Made by a program: the position numbers and the translations under genes. A stretch of DNA of 29,361 nucleotides from the NCBI RefSeq assembly GCF_000003605.2, contig NW_003116457.1:43899-73259 (forward strand), written 5' to 3'. Positions 10,740 to 21,863 of the stretch are shown in pieces. The notes below the pieces were generated by a model. The model saw nothing but the letters and a program-made list of their open reading frames with translations. It was not told the origin of the DNA and ran no database searches. Origin of the DNA: Saccoglossus kowalevskii (taxonomy: Eukaryota > Hemichordata > Enteropneusta > Harrimaniidae). Within the stretch, counting starts at the first letter, position 1. Each line of letters begins with the position of its first letter.

Positions 10740-12100
10740 CATCACGATATATGTTGTTCAATGGAGTCGACGGTGAGGAGTCGTCTCTTCGTCACGGTGT
10801 GCTTTTGGTATCAAGTTCACAAATACAGCTACCCCAAACCACTCATCTCGATTTAATCGCTATCGCCCACACAAGAGGGATAGCGATAACACTAGAACGA
10901 ATAGTCTGGGGTAAAATACAGCCAGTATTACAGCATTGTTTACTTTGTAACAACGACAGCATGAGCGAATACCGTTCTAATGATGATAATAGTTTTCATA
11001 CCACTAATTAGAGCTCCATAGCGTTTGGGTAAATTTTAAATTTCTCCAAGATTACGGGTTACAAAGACTAAATTATTATTTGTAATATAATTCTGGTCAG
11101 TAAAACACATGTTGGCCAGTTCAAACTGATACAAAATGGATGTAAACAAAACACACAGATTTGTCAGTCTTTCTACTTTCAATAATCTTAGAAACGCAGG
11201 CAGTTTGGAAGTGTCAAATTGAGAGTTGCCCAGATCCACGGGTAACCGGTACAATAAACAAAGCCACACACACAAGTCTAACAGCTAACGTAATTGGAGT
11301 ACGCCCTCATCATCGCGTTCCAAATAAAACGCGGTGAAAGAAAACCAATTGGCTAACAACCATAAAATACGAACGCTGATAGGCTAATTGGTAGGATGGG
11401 GGAAAGTGTCTTGCTATACGTTGCTAGGTTAATTCAATCATATTTAATCCAGTATATATAGAGGTAAATGCAATGTGACAATTGCGTCATTGCATGTAAA
11501 TTTGCATCCCCTTAACCGTACATACTACACCTGCCATGATCATAAACATAAGAACACACCGTGACAGGAAATTGGAGGTTATACCTACATCGGATTTTAA
11601 TCAGGTTGGAGCAGTATAAACTCGGCGTGACTTAATGAACAGAGTAAATTAAATTGTTCATTAAATATATATATTTTATATAATATTGGCGACAATACAA
11701 GTGTTAAAATGCCTCATGCGTACAGCTTTTACTCTTGAATAGTAAGCAAATAGTCTCTGCGAATGCATTATAAAGCAGCGTTTTCATTAATGTTTTTTGA
11801 TCCAGAAAGATTATGAAGTTATATCATGATGTAAGATAGTATGAGCCCAAACAATTCATCGTTGTATCACGCCCTCTTGCAGCGGTTTTCTAACAGTGAA
11901 GCTTGTGTTTAATGATTTGCATATGCTAACCTAAAATGTACCAATGACTCAATATATACGTGTAATTACGCGTTTATTTGAATTCTGAGTTGCATACTAA
12001 CAATATACCCCCCCCCCCCAACACACACACACATTGCGCGTGGACAGAGTTGGGTTACTCCTATTGGCGGTGAGTGCTTTATATGCTGCTATTTCCAGGC
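10740..12100. other. A-B spacer, left part: nothing supportable
   Basis: Short frames only, with no paralogous exons on either strand. It contains a poly-C/CA run at 12008-12033. Confidence 0.5.
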
Positions 12101-12129
12101 ACCAGGTCTAGAAATGAGGTTAAAGTGTT

Positions 12130-12256
12130 ACCTGCGCACCTGCGGGAATTGAGTCCCATGCGACGATAACAACACACGCTAAAAACGCAAAGGCTCATGG
12201 CTAGACGCTTATTTGTAAACAATGACACTCTATGGCAATCTGACGCATGCGCAACT
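12130..12256 (+). repeat. Dispersed repeat, copy 1
   Basis: It shares GGAATTGAGTCCC, GCGACGATAACAACAC, TTTGTAAACAATG and TCTGACGCATGCGCA, in that order, with 23475-23580. The two copies differ by small insertions. It has no coding potential and is probably an old SINE or MITE fragment. Confidence 0.6.
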
Positions 12257-12403
12257 GAAAACTCACCCGCTTTAACAAGTTTAATTTCATACTGGATTAT
12301 TACACCCAAAAACAAAATAGCGTGAGTCCATTACAAGTACGCCGAGTACGAAGACATCTGTAAAACGGAAGTTATCAACACAGTCATTGTGAGTTGTTTT
12401 ACA

Positions 12404-13322
12404 GAGATGCTGAATTGTTCGAGTTACGGACATCGAGTTACGGAGACCGTGCCCACATTTAGTAACCCAAACTTTAATTGACAGTTAATAGAGACATTAA
12501 GATGCGCATACGAGAACGGAACGAGAACGGATACGTCACTGCTTTGTGCATGACCTCCGCGCGAACCAATGACGTCATCGGTTGCCTGGTCGTTCGGCAG
12601 TCGTTTTGAACGTGATCAAGGTGACTGACTCGTAGTTGATTTCCGAGAGCTTTTCTCGCTGTCAATTTTGAATAATTTTCATTGACATTGATAAAACGTT
12701 TTATATTAGAGTGTTTTTGAATATTTATGATGAAATAAGAAATATTGGATGCATTTTAGCTGACATTTATACCCACTGAAAACGCATGATATTGATATGC
12801 TGAAAGAGGATTCGGCAAACAGGCCTAGGACCTCAGCAGAATGGATGGAAATAGTGAGAGCTCTGTCAACTGTCTGTGAACTAACTACTAATTCTGATTC
12901 CGGACGTGAAATGACATAACAAATTTTATTAGGTAGTTATTGTTGCCCAATGAGAGACGAATTGACATGGTTCTGGTTTCAGTTACGTTCCCGTTGTGGG
13001 CGCTTGTACTTAATCGTTTTCTGACACCCGAGAACGTAACGCAAACGAAATTAGAACATCACGTTACGTTCCCGTTACGTACGCGAATCTTAAACTCTCT
13101 AATCAAACAACGAGTTTCGGGCAACATAGATTAATTAAATGTTAATTAATTTCGAGTTATGGAAACCATAAAACAAAACCAAAAATACATGCCCGTAACT
13201 CGAAGTTCGGTTAACTATTAATTGAACATCGAGATACAATTTGGGCGTGGTTTCTAAAGTATGGGCGTCATTTTGGTAACTTGGTGTTTTTGTTACTCGG
13301 TGCTCGAACAATTCATAATCTC
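12404..13322. mobile_element. Foldback-type element, about 0.9 kb, with long imperfect inverted arms
   Basis: The left end reads GAGATGCTGAATTGTTCGAG and the inverse of the right end reads GAGATTATGAATTGTTCGAG. Similarity continues inward in the same order on both arms: CGAGTTAC strings, then TAGAGA, TTAAGAT, GCGCATACG or GCGTACG, then GAACG repeats. No transposase frame is seen. It shares sequence with the solo copy at 4010. Confidence 0.55.
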
Positions 13323-13329
13323 TCGTTTA

Positions 13330-14120
13330 CACCGCCGTATCGCATTTCTGTTGCTATACGTTATAATTTCACGTTCTTCATAGGCATTTCTGTTCAATGT
13401 GTCAATAACATTTAACATGGACATAACAAACAATGCACTACCTTTGGCCAGCAGGTGAAAGAAACGGTCCCGCTACTGTCCTTGGTTGTCACAGTTTACT
13501 TTCACTTGAACGCCATCATTTAAATTGAAAGCAACACGGCAATACAACATTTATTTTGAAAAAAAGAACCGCATATTATTATCAATAGTACGTTACATTT
13601 CAATTAAATGAAATACCACAGACGCTGACAACGTGGTTGTAAAGTATGAAGAACGAATGACGAGTTCCGAATAGGTATCCAGGTATTAGCACTGGTAAAT
13701 CCCGGATAATGTGTTGAACAACATACTAGTATATGATGTAAGCTTAAGTTTCACGTAATTGTGACCCCGACTTTTAACTTCATTTACAGCGACGCCATAT
13801 TGAAATTCCTGAATGCAAGCATAATTGAAAACATCACTAGTTACGATTACAAATTCTGGTTAAATTTTTGTCCAGCTGACAACGAGATGCGACTGGTATG
13901 AATTTAAAGCGTATCTTACGACGATGTAAGTTCTTTATCGTGACTGTACCAGGTAGATAAGACAATATAATCGATTATAACTGTACTATCACAGTGTGTG
14001 TATGTATGCTAAAGGTTATTAACTTCCGGCTATTCAATCAGTTCAACTATACTATATTGATATGGCGCACTATCCCAAATTACAGGACAATGTTGGTTAG
14101 AGTCACACTGAAAGCGAACT
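13330..14120. other. A-B spacer, right part, probable gene B 3' flank
   Basis: No exon is supported. The minus strand reads AATAAA at 13550-13555, about 570 bases past the gene B stop, a possible distal poly(A) signal of low confidence. Confidence 0.35.
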
Positions 14121-14124
14121 ATTT

Positions 14125-17100
14125 TTACTTGATCCCTTTTGCTGCCAGCTCCTCTCTAACTCGGAATAAATACGTGGGGTCTGGGTAACCATGACTGTAA
14201 AGGAAAAATCAATTTGTTAAGTATTGTCACTGTGACTAATGTGTATATTAGCATTGAATTCAACAAATGCTAGAGATTCAATCATGGTCAACGAATATTG
14301 TACTGTAACATTACAAGTTGATGACCATTGAGTGTCACATGACATGGAATGAAGTAAAATACAACCGAGGACTGAATACGTACACTGTGCGACTGAAGGT
14401 GTGTGTAACTTGAACACAAGCGTTCCCCTGTTTTGTTATTTACTGTCATGTGTCATCCCGGTTACAGCATTTTAATTTCACACGCTTTATAGGAATTACA
14501 GTATAAGGCATCAGCCACAATTGTCGCACCACTCATTTGTTTCTATGGTCGGCACACACACACACGAGGCTCACGTTATTCCGTCCCCAGTTGTAGAAAT
14601 GTCTATGTGCCCTCACTAACCTGGCAGATCCTCCTGTTCTACTTGTTTTATGATGGACATCATTCCATACAACGCAGTTATCCATCCCAGTAGTCACTGA
14701 CTTCCCTATAGTAAATAACAAACCATTATCAAACGCCCTCTCCAGTAGTTCTAAAATTTCTTTTCCATCTCTATCAGCTGGTAGATAAGCTCGTCTACTT
14801 GTACCAGAATAATTTTGTCCTGGGTTTGGGTGGTTTTTCTAAAGTAAAAAATAATTATTATAATATCAAACATAATTTCATGTGTGCCATGACAGCGAGA
14901 ACAATTGTTTTAAAAGACATTGTTCAAACGTAGAATACGTAACGGTCACAATACCGTGTACTGGCCATTATTGAAACGCCGCGTTCTCATTGGACGATCG
15001 GTGTCATGTGCAGCAACGTTATCAGATGATGCCGTACGAGCAAGATTCTGTGTTTATTACATATTTTCGTGCTTTAGCACGTGGCTTGGGCGTAAACACT
15101 GCGCCATGTTGGATGAGTTTCTATGGCAAGATAATGTTCATTTAATAGTATTGCTGTTATAAATCACCATTATCAAAATTAATCAAATTTAGACTTTTGT
15201 TGAAATAAATTTTCTTTTGGCAGATAGAAATTTACATTATCGTGTGATAATGTATAGGTATGGCGTCATAAAAAATCTAATGTGATTTATTACACGCAAT
15301 ATAGTCAGCGCGTCGTCCTTTATTCCCTGAATATTGCATAATTACCCCTTGTTTTCCGCCTGGAAAGTAATATTCAATTGTAATCGTGCCCTTTCTATCA
15401 TATCCGGGAAGATGGGATTCATCGTCTATTTCAGATTTCATGGACCCTTTGGGTTGGTTCCCACGTTTCAATAACACTATCAATGAACAAAATGGACACT
15501 TCCCATGATTTCCAAAATGGTGTGCGAAACACTCCGTGCATATAGTACTCTGACAACAGTTCATAGCTTTCAGAGAAACGTCATTTTCAGCGCAAATTTC
15601 ACAGTCGCCTTTATTTCTGGCATCAATGGCAATCTCAGTGAGAGAGTTTGCTGGCGAGATGTCCTTCGGAGATGCATTGGACGCCGCGTGTGAACCACTG
15701 ATTGGCGGTGTCGTCTCCATAGCGCCATCGTATGTCTCGTGATCACGTACACATCCATCCCCACTGAATACCGGTCGTTTTGCGGGTAATGGCCTCGACG
15801 GTGACAAACTCGAACTACTGGCATCGGAGGATAGTTTTGACATGGTGGGAGATTGCCCAGTGAATGCACCGCCAAATTCTAAGATGAATGTGGCCGTCGC
15901 GTCGTCGTGTAGGTTCAGTATCGTGATTTCCTTCAACGAAGCCTTTCCACTGTGCTTTGCTGAATACTCATTCACTGCTTGATGGAAAACCTTTGCACAC
16001 GTTTCAAGGGGCATACCATATATACCTAAAAAAAGTATTTGAAAAAATATTGTGTGAGGAATACGAATTTTCATTCAAAAATTCCGTGAAGAGTCTTTTG
16101 ATTGTAAACCAATGACGTGACCGGATATGACGGTCAAACTTGTAGAAAAACAAAATATCAGTAAATAAAATATCGAAGTTACCTAAGAAAGGGTACTAAA
16201 TTCCCTCCGCGTTGTTATTTATTGTTATTTCTAGAGCTTGAAATAGTTCGTCCAAGGTTGCATTTATTGGTGTTATATATATATATATATATATATACGT
16301 CAGCACATACCTGAGCTATATACCAATATATAGGCCATTCTGCTGTATTTTAATTACCAATATTTTAACTGGATACTAGTATATTATTTTTCTAGTACGT
16401 CTATCCATGGAACTATAAACCCGGGTTTATAGTTCCATGGTCTATCCGACCCGTGTGATAGTTTGATTGTACGATGTACAAATCTTACTATAAAATATAT
16501 ATATACAGACACAACACAAATAAACAAGAAATAATAAACGTATAGCAACAAGGACACTATACCTCCACTAATGGCTGGAGTCGCTAGAGACTTGGCTCGA
16601 AGAAATGACGAGTATTTGAATATGTCCAATAGCAGGTTGTACAATAAATCAATGCAATGTCGTTGATCCCCCATGTCATCAGCGTTCCAAATAGGACCAA
16701 CAGCGTGAATCACATGCTTACACCGGAGATTTCCACCAGACGTTTTGATATATTTACCAGTCTGCAAGTCACCATATTTTCGAATATATGCATCGCATTC
16801 TTGTTTAATGGCTCGACCTCCTGCTTTAGCTATTGCTAGCGCTACTCCACCGACATGTTTTAACTTAGTATTGGATGCGTTGACGATAATATCACTTTTT
16901 TGTTCGGTAATATCTCCTGTATAGATTGATATTTGTAATCCTTCCTCGGTGATATAACTCAAGTGCATTTTTTCCAAGCACACCATTACATCAATCTCGT
17001 CCTTTTTTGTTGCATTATTAGATTTTCCTCGTTTCTTTACATCTGTTTTCTTGTTTATCGAAGTAGATTTAGTATATATTGGTGGTGAGTGTGAGTGCGT

Positions 17101-19592
17101 TGGAAGTCCAGGCTTAGAGTGTTTGTTCAGGCCTGTCATATCACTTGCGGGTTTAACGGTCCTTTTCTTGGATGCGCCGGTGTTGCTACCTTCAGTACAC
17201 GAGAAACCGTTTTCATGTTTTCTTCTAGTGGCCCCTATCTTCTTTTCGACCGCATCTCCCTTTGTCGGCTTTCGACGTTGGTCTTGTTCATTAGAACAAG
17301 TAACTCCATTATCTACTGAATTCGAATACAGCAATTTCTCTGTTTCGATAAGAGCTTCTAACTTTGTAGTTTCAATGACGTATCCATTGGTACCGTAGTC
17401 AATGTTAACATTTCCCTTAACTTTCTTTTCTATTATATCTGTTTGATCCCTGGTAAGTGAGTGGGCTGCCCAGGGATGAACCGTTGCTTTAAAATGTTCA
17501 AAAACCTAGTTGGAACGAAACAATATAGAATAGTTTATTGGGCACAGATAGTAATCAGTGAACTAATCGGTGTCTTCAACGTTTTTTCTCTTTACACATT
17601 CTTTACAAACACAGGCACAGAACCTCATAACACATTCATGAATTCAGTACTGCCAAAAGGGAGAGCACAGCAAAAAAGATATCAACGCAATGTATTTTTA
17701 AACAATACGACTTACACATGCATGCCATTATAGAGGCATACAAGATGCCATATACAATAAGTGAAGGTACAATTACTATCAATCTATCTATCCATCAAAT
17801 ATTTTCATTTTTTATATATCTAGATATTGATTTCAAGAGATTGTAGGAATTTTCACATATCACCAATACTAACTACAATTCAGTAATAGTTACGTGACCC
17901 AAACCATTATGCGTTATAAAAAAAAAACGTCAAAAATCTTTTAAAATACCTTATTGTCACTTCCAGGCACGACTTCCGGCACATTTGGAGATACTAGATA
18001 GAGGAAAAGCGATTCAAAATGTAATTAATTATTAACAGTTTTTGACAGTGTATTGTTGTCACTGTCGCATACATTTCTTAAACAACCTCGAGTTTTCTCA
18101 TTCATGTAAGGCATGTATACAGTTGATTTCCTGTGCATTAAGAAGTGGTAAGTATTTTAACTGTCATTACCTTTCTGTTTCTTCCTTAAAATGTCCTCCA
18201 CTTTCTGTAGTTGTCTGATAGTGCCTTTTGCAAATGCCGGTTGTTTCACTTTTTTCCCCAGATTTCGTAGCTCTACACCAGTGTCACAAATGGTAGTGTT
18301 GTGTTTTTTCACGAGGTCGATTACAACACTCGTAAAAATAGCCTTGGTTTCCCCAATAGCCTGTGAATGTTAAATATCAGTGATACTCTTTTGCTATATT
18401 TTGGAGATTGTGTGTCTTAGTGATGAACATATACACTGTTTTTGTAGATTGTCTTCGCCATAATCAAGTTACAGGTTTTGTTCAGTCAGTCGTCTTCATA
18501 TCGTACAAAAAATTGCATGATCCATTTTGAACCACACATTAATAACAATTTTGCAGGGGCGCTGAGCAGTGGCGAAGTAAGCGGGAAAAAGAACGAGTTT
18601 AACCCACCATACGTGATGTTCATGCCGAGTTTCAATAAAATTGGCCCAAACGTGCAAATTATTTTTTTGGTTGAAAATGGCCACCAGTCGGTCATAGGTT
18701 ATCAAAGCAAAAAAAATCGATGTGCACAAGGACAAATGAAAATAATATCAACATGGCCGACAGTAGTTTGAATAACATCTGCCAAGGCATGCATGGGAAA
18801 CAGTTGATGACATGTTGAAATGTGTTTTTAGGTGTAAAATAGCAACCTGTCACTCAAAGGGGAACGAAATGTCACATAATATGGCTTGTCTTTGTACCAA
18901 CTTCAACAAAATAGTTTCAGGCATTTCCTAGAAATGATGTCGGACGTAAAGACTCGCGCATGCACGGACAGAACTAAAACGACACGATTTCTGCAGATTT
19001 TTCTTCTGATTTTCAAATATCCAATCATTGGTAATAACTTGACAATTTCAGAAGTTTGTTCTGAGTATTGCGTATGTATGTGCACACTATTATACCAAGT
19101 TAATACGAACAATATCATTCATTACCGTGTCACATTTGATTTTGTGTGGTGATATCTTTTCTCCTTTTATGTATTCATCCGCATCTGTAAATCAAACACG
19201 AGAAGTGTTAACTTTCATACTGCGCTTGCGTCATGAGCATTTCAAGAATAACTTCCCAGATCACATGACATGCCATGTGACATCAATTGCAGTCGTATGA
19301 TTGGTTCAATTAAAATCTTGAAAATACCATCTGATTTTATGATACGCCGGAACGTATCTAAATCAAAATTTAAAATTGGCTTATGATTTATATTTACATA
19401 TGTGTATCAGTGTGCTATATACGCACCAGTAGGGTTTCCAAAAAGTATCACAGCGTTGTTGTCTCCTTTACGTATAAATCGGTGTTTCGTCGGAAACTTA
19501 GAAGTTAAGTGGCGTTTAATATCAGATTCTTTACAATTCTTGGAATATGTAACCCATACTACCGTATCTTTGTGATCGCTATTACTTGCCAT
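14125..19592 (-). CDS. Gene B: RRM-KH-KH-macro-RING-Deltex (DTX3L-like) ubiquitin ligase, 8 coding exons
   Basis: Exons: 19592-19427, 19184-19126, 18360-18171, 17993-17950, 17505-16563, 16025-15346, 14838-14621, 14194-14125. The sum is 2370 nt, 789 aa, and phases agree at every junction. The start ATG has strong context (GATAATGG) and sits 7 nt inside a probable splice acceptor (CGCTAG). Domains: RRM-like fold (1-75; strands around TVVWVTYSK and NAVILFG); KH-like 1 (76-138); KH-like 2 (154-220); Lys/Ser-rich linker; macro (about 342-525; GDIT, VNASN, HVGGVA, then IYGMPL after the intron); Ser/Pro linker; RING (609-647; CEIC, CC....C..C, CPFC); GNQP and DTC to the end. It has the same architecture and intron positions as gene A but keeps the RRM exon and lacks the minisatellite. 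The expected role is ADP-ribose recognition coupled to ubiquitin transfer. The alternative, a Deltex-like Notch regulator, is unlikely because the WWE domains of DTX1/2/4 are absent. Confidence 0.87.
14621..14838 (-). other. Gene B exon 7: DTC core exon
   Basis: A 218-bp exon with the same borders and phase as gene A exon 7, encoding the DTC core including the SVTTG and HHKT motifs. The next exon (14194-14125) encodes HGYPDPTYL and ends with GIK and a stop, the same 22 residues as in gene A. The His of HGYPDP and the Glu 14 residues later match, from memory of the family, the pair reported as catalytic for ADP-ribose ubiquitylation in DTX2. Confidence 0.9.
15487..15603 (-). other. RING-finger segment of gene B (non-canonical ligand spacing)
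   Basis: The segment runs CEIC, then CCQSTICTEC, then CPFC. The position of the usual histidine ligand is Ser. Spacing is identical to gene A and both keep a downstream HF pair, so the variant is shared and conserved rather than a single decayed copy. Confidence 0.75.
16274..16297. repeat. (TA)12 microsatellite
   Basis: Uninterrupted TA dinucleotides in the same gene B intron as the 36-bp palindrome, about 110 bp from it. Confidence 0.95.
16405..16440. repeat. Perfect 36-bp palindrome in gene B intron
   Basis: The arm CCATGGAACTATAAACCC is followed immediately by its exact inverse with no spacer. It lies in the intron that splits the macro domain, 123 bp past the donor. Confidence 0.95.
18486..18775. 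repeat. Possible transposon-derived segment in gene B intron
   Basis: An isolated stretch that is open in several overlapping frames on both strands (97 aa on plus, 69 and 79 aa on minus), with no splice sites joining it to gene B. Sequence of this sort in an intron is usually an interspersed repeat. No other copy was seen in this window. Confidence 0.3.
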
Positions 19593-20151
19593 TATCAACC
19601 TAGCGACAAATAAATAAATACATAAATAGTCGTATCGTAATCATTGAAGTAGTGCTCGTTAGTTGTGTATGTGTTAATTGTATTGAAATTGGTGAAAATT
19701 CCCGACAAAATATGTACCTGTTGAACGCGTTTATTGACTGAACCAGGAATATTAATCACTTCTACTATTTGTTAAATGCTAAATAACAATGGGGTGAGAG
19801 TTACAACAGTTTAAATTTCCCACCTAAGGAATCTGAACGTGTGTTGATTACCCAAAAGCGAGGCCCAATCGACAATCTCTTTTAATTTTAATTTAATTTT
19901 TTGTTAAGTTATTCTAAAATAAATTAATTTGTCGCCACGTCCCTGGCGCTGTCAAATTCCTTACATACTGGGACGTCTAGGGGACGTCATAACTATCCAA
20001 ATATCCAGTATGCGGCTGTTTTTTGTTGCCTAATCTTCCCTCGTGTCGGTGACAGGTACATGACTACTCACTGTTCACTCACTGTTGATCACTGGGGCTT
20101 GTCGACTTACTTTGATGCCCGGAGCACGAAAGGAGGATAAGACACATCTAG

Positions 20152-20529
20152 AAATTACCCTGATTTTAAGCAGTTAATTACAGTTTAACTGTGTAAAACG
20201 TCACATTACCTAAAAATTTAATTTTTTTTGTATCGCATTTTCTGGTATTTTAGGAATCGCAATCACAATTACATTCATTAAGAAAATGTAGTACAATTCT
20301 TGGCGATAATGTACTCCATACTCAATCCGACAGCCACACGCCAAGTCGATGCGATAGCTCCTGACGCAGAGTGAAGACCATTCAAACGCGTCACAGTCCA
20401 GAAAAATATTAATACTTGCATAACATTGCATGAGTTGAATGTCGATGTTTGAATATGTTCATAATAAATTCAGTTTAGTTTGTTTTTTTCTCGGTTAAAC
20501 TCTTTATAACTGCTTAAAATCCGGGTAAT
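20152..20529. mobile_element. MITE-like element with imperfect terminal inverted repeats
   Basis: The left arm reads AAATTACCCTGATTTTAAG then CAGTTA and a TTTAAC string. The inverse of the right arm reads AAATTACCCGGATTTTAAG then CAGTTA and GTTTAAC. The interior of about 300 bp has no supportable gene. No clear target duplication is seen. Confidence 0.5.
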
Positions 20530-20739
20530 TTTGTGTTCACCCTTCTCGCAATTTGAACTCGTTCTAAGGGTTTCGCCGTAAATTGAAAGACCCCTGTGTT
20601 GATGAGTGTTCTATATTCCTATATTCTATATGCCGTTACTACCCCATCATGTGCGTTCCAAATTTAGCGGGAAAGGGCGGTGTGTTTCAACTTCTAAAGC
20701 GGGCCCGCGCAGGAGGTAAATAGGCCTCTTTAAAATGCT

Positions 20740-21042
20740 AATGTCTGCAATAGGCCCAGGGTTGCTGCGCCCGCTGTAGGCCCTTGCAAGAACCACTCTC
20801 ATACACCGAATTGGCGGACCCATAAAACAACGAGCGACACCAAAAGAAGTTGCATACACATCAACCATAAGTAGCTTGTTTGAGTTGATCACACTCTACT
20901 TGAGTGCAAAAAACAGAGAATGCACGCAATAGGGGGTAGGATGGTCTCAATATATGTCTGCAATAGTGGGTGTTTTTTTCTTCAATATGTCTGCGCTAGG
21001 GGGTACTAAATTTACATTGTGTCCGCAATAGGGGGTACGGTT
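20740..21042 (+). repeat. Degenerate short repeats (TGTCTGCAATAGGGGGTA type)
   Basis: Variants of (T)GTC(T/C)GCAATAGGGGGTA occur near 20742, 20932, 20954, 20986 and 21019, the last four 20-35 bp apart. This is probably the internal repeat of an unclassified transposon-derived sequence. Confidence 0.5.
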
Positions 21043-21691
21043 TGCCAATGTGCTGCCAGCCCTAGGGGCCTATTATTTTTTTTAGCAAAAATGCACATGA
21101 TGTAAGGTTTTAATATAGGGTGACCACCCTGGACTATATTCAACGCTGACTACTCAGTGTTTAATATACTGCTCGGTCAATGCCTGATTGCAACACAAAA
21201 CATCAAGATTATATGAAGTGATTCGTAGTCACGGTGGGTCAAACTATTTTACACTGTTGCACTGAAACGAGGAAAACCAGTCACCAATTTTCTAACTGTT
21301 GTCAAAATGACGCCACTTTGGGAACACTTTGAAAAACGACGCAATAAGCACTCCATTGCGCATAGGAGTACAGGTTATACCAGTAAATAACATCAACGAC
21401 GAATCACCCTCGGGTCAGTGGGTGACCAACACCCCCTCATTGCCAAGTGTAATCAACACTCACTGCTCCCAGTGTTCAATACCGTCTGCTCACTAGACCG
21501 GTGCCTTGACTGCTGTAATGCCCGGTACACCACTGTACCGATACTGAATCTGGTATGTCGCCGCTTTGGCAATCGTTTACCCATGGGACTAGCATACAAT
21601 AAATAGTCCTCATGTACTTAATAACGATTCGGATCTTCAGAGAGATGCACACGTTTTACGGAAATCTATCCCAAACTGACTATGCCCTTAC

Positions 21692-21822
21692 CTTGTTGTG
21701 TGACCTTCAAGCAAACGACGTTGTTTCTATTTTGTACAATGGCCGTAAACGTTTTCAAAATGGATGATTCGATCGTTCCTTGGTTTCACAGGAATTAACC
21801 AGTAAGTTTACCGCACACAACA
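21692..21822 (-). other. Proposed 5' UTR exon of gene B (5' end not defined)
   Basis: Donor CAACAAG|GTAAGG on the minus strand at 21692/21691 pairs with acceptor CGCTAG at 19601-19600, seven bases before the gene B ATG. The position relative to the composite element parallels gene C. This would put a roughly 2.1-kb intron in the 5' UTR. Confidence 0.5.
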
Positions 21823-21824
21823 TG

Positions 21825-21863
21825 TTTTCGTCGAACTCATAAATATTTATGAGGGAATTCCCC
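21825..21863. promoter_or_regulatory. Composite kappaB/octamer-like element upstream of gene B
   Basis: The segment has TTTTCGTCGAACTCAT, an A+T core (AAATATTTAT), then GGGAATTCCC at 21853-21862. The kappaB decamer is perfect, and the A+T core is more palindromic than in the other two copies. It lies 161 bp above a strong minus-strand donor (CAAG|GTAAGG). Confidence 0.68.

Noticed and set aside
10475..11011. Overlapping plus-strand frames of 61-92 codons beside the kappaB element
   Set aside because: They have no domain or splice context and lie in the proposed 5' UTR/promoter region of gene A on the other strand.
13455..13468. GTGAAAGAAACGG string resembling an ISRE
   Set aside because: The spacing does not fit GAAANNGAAA, and the site is in the gene B 3' flank, far from any proposed promoter.
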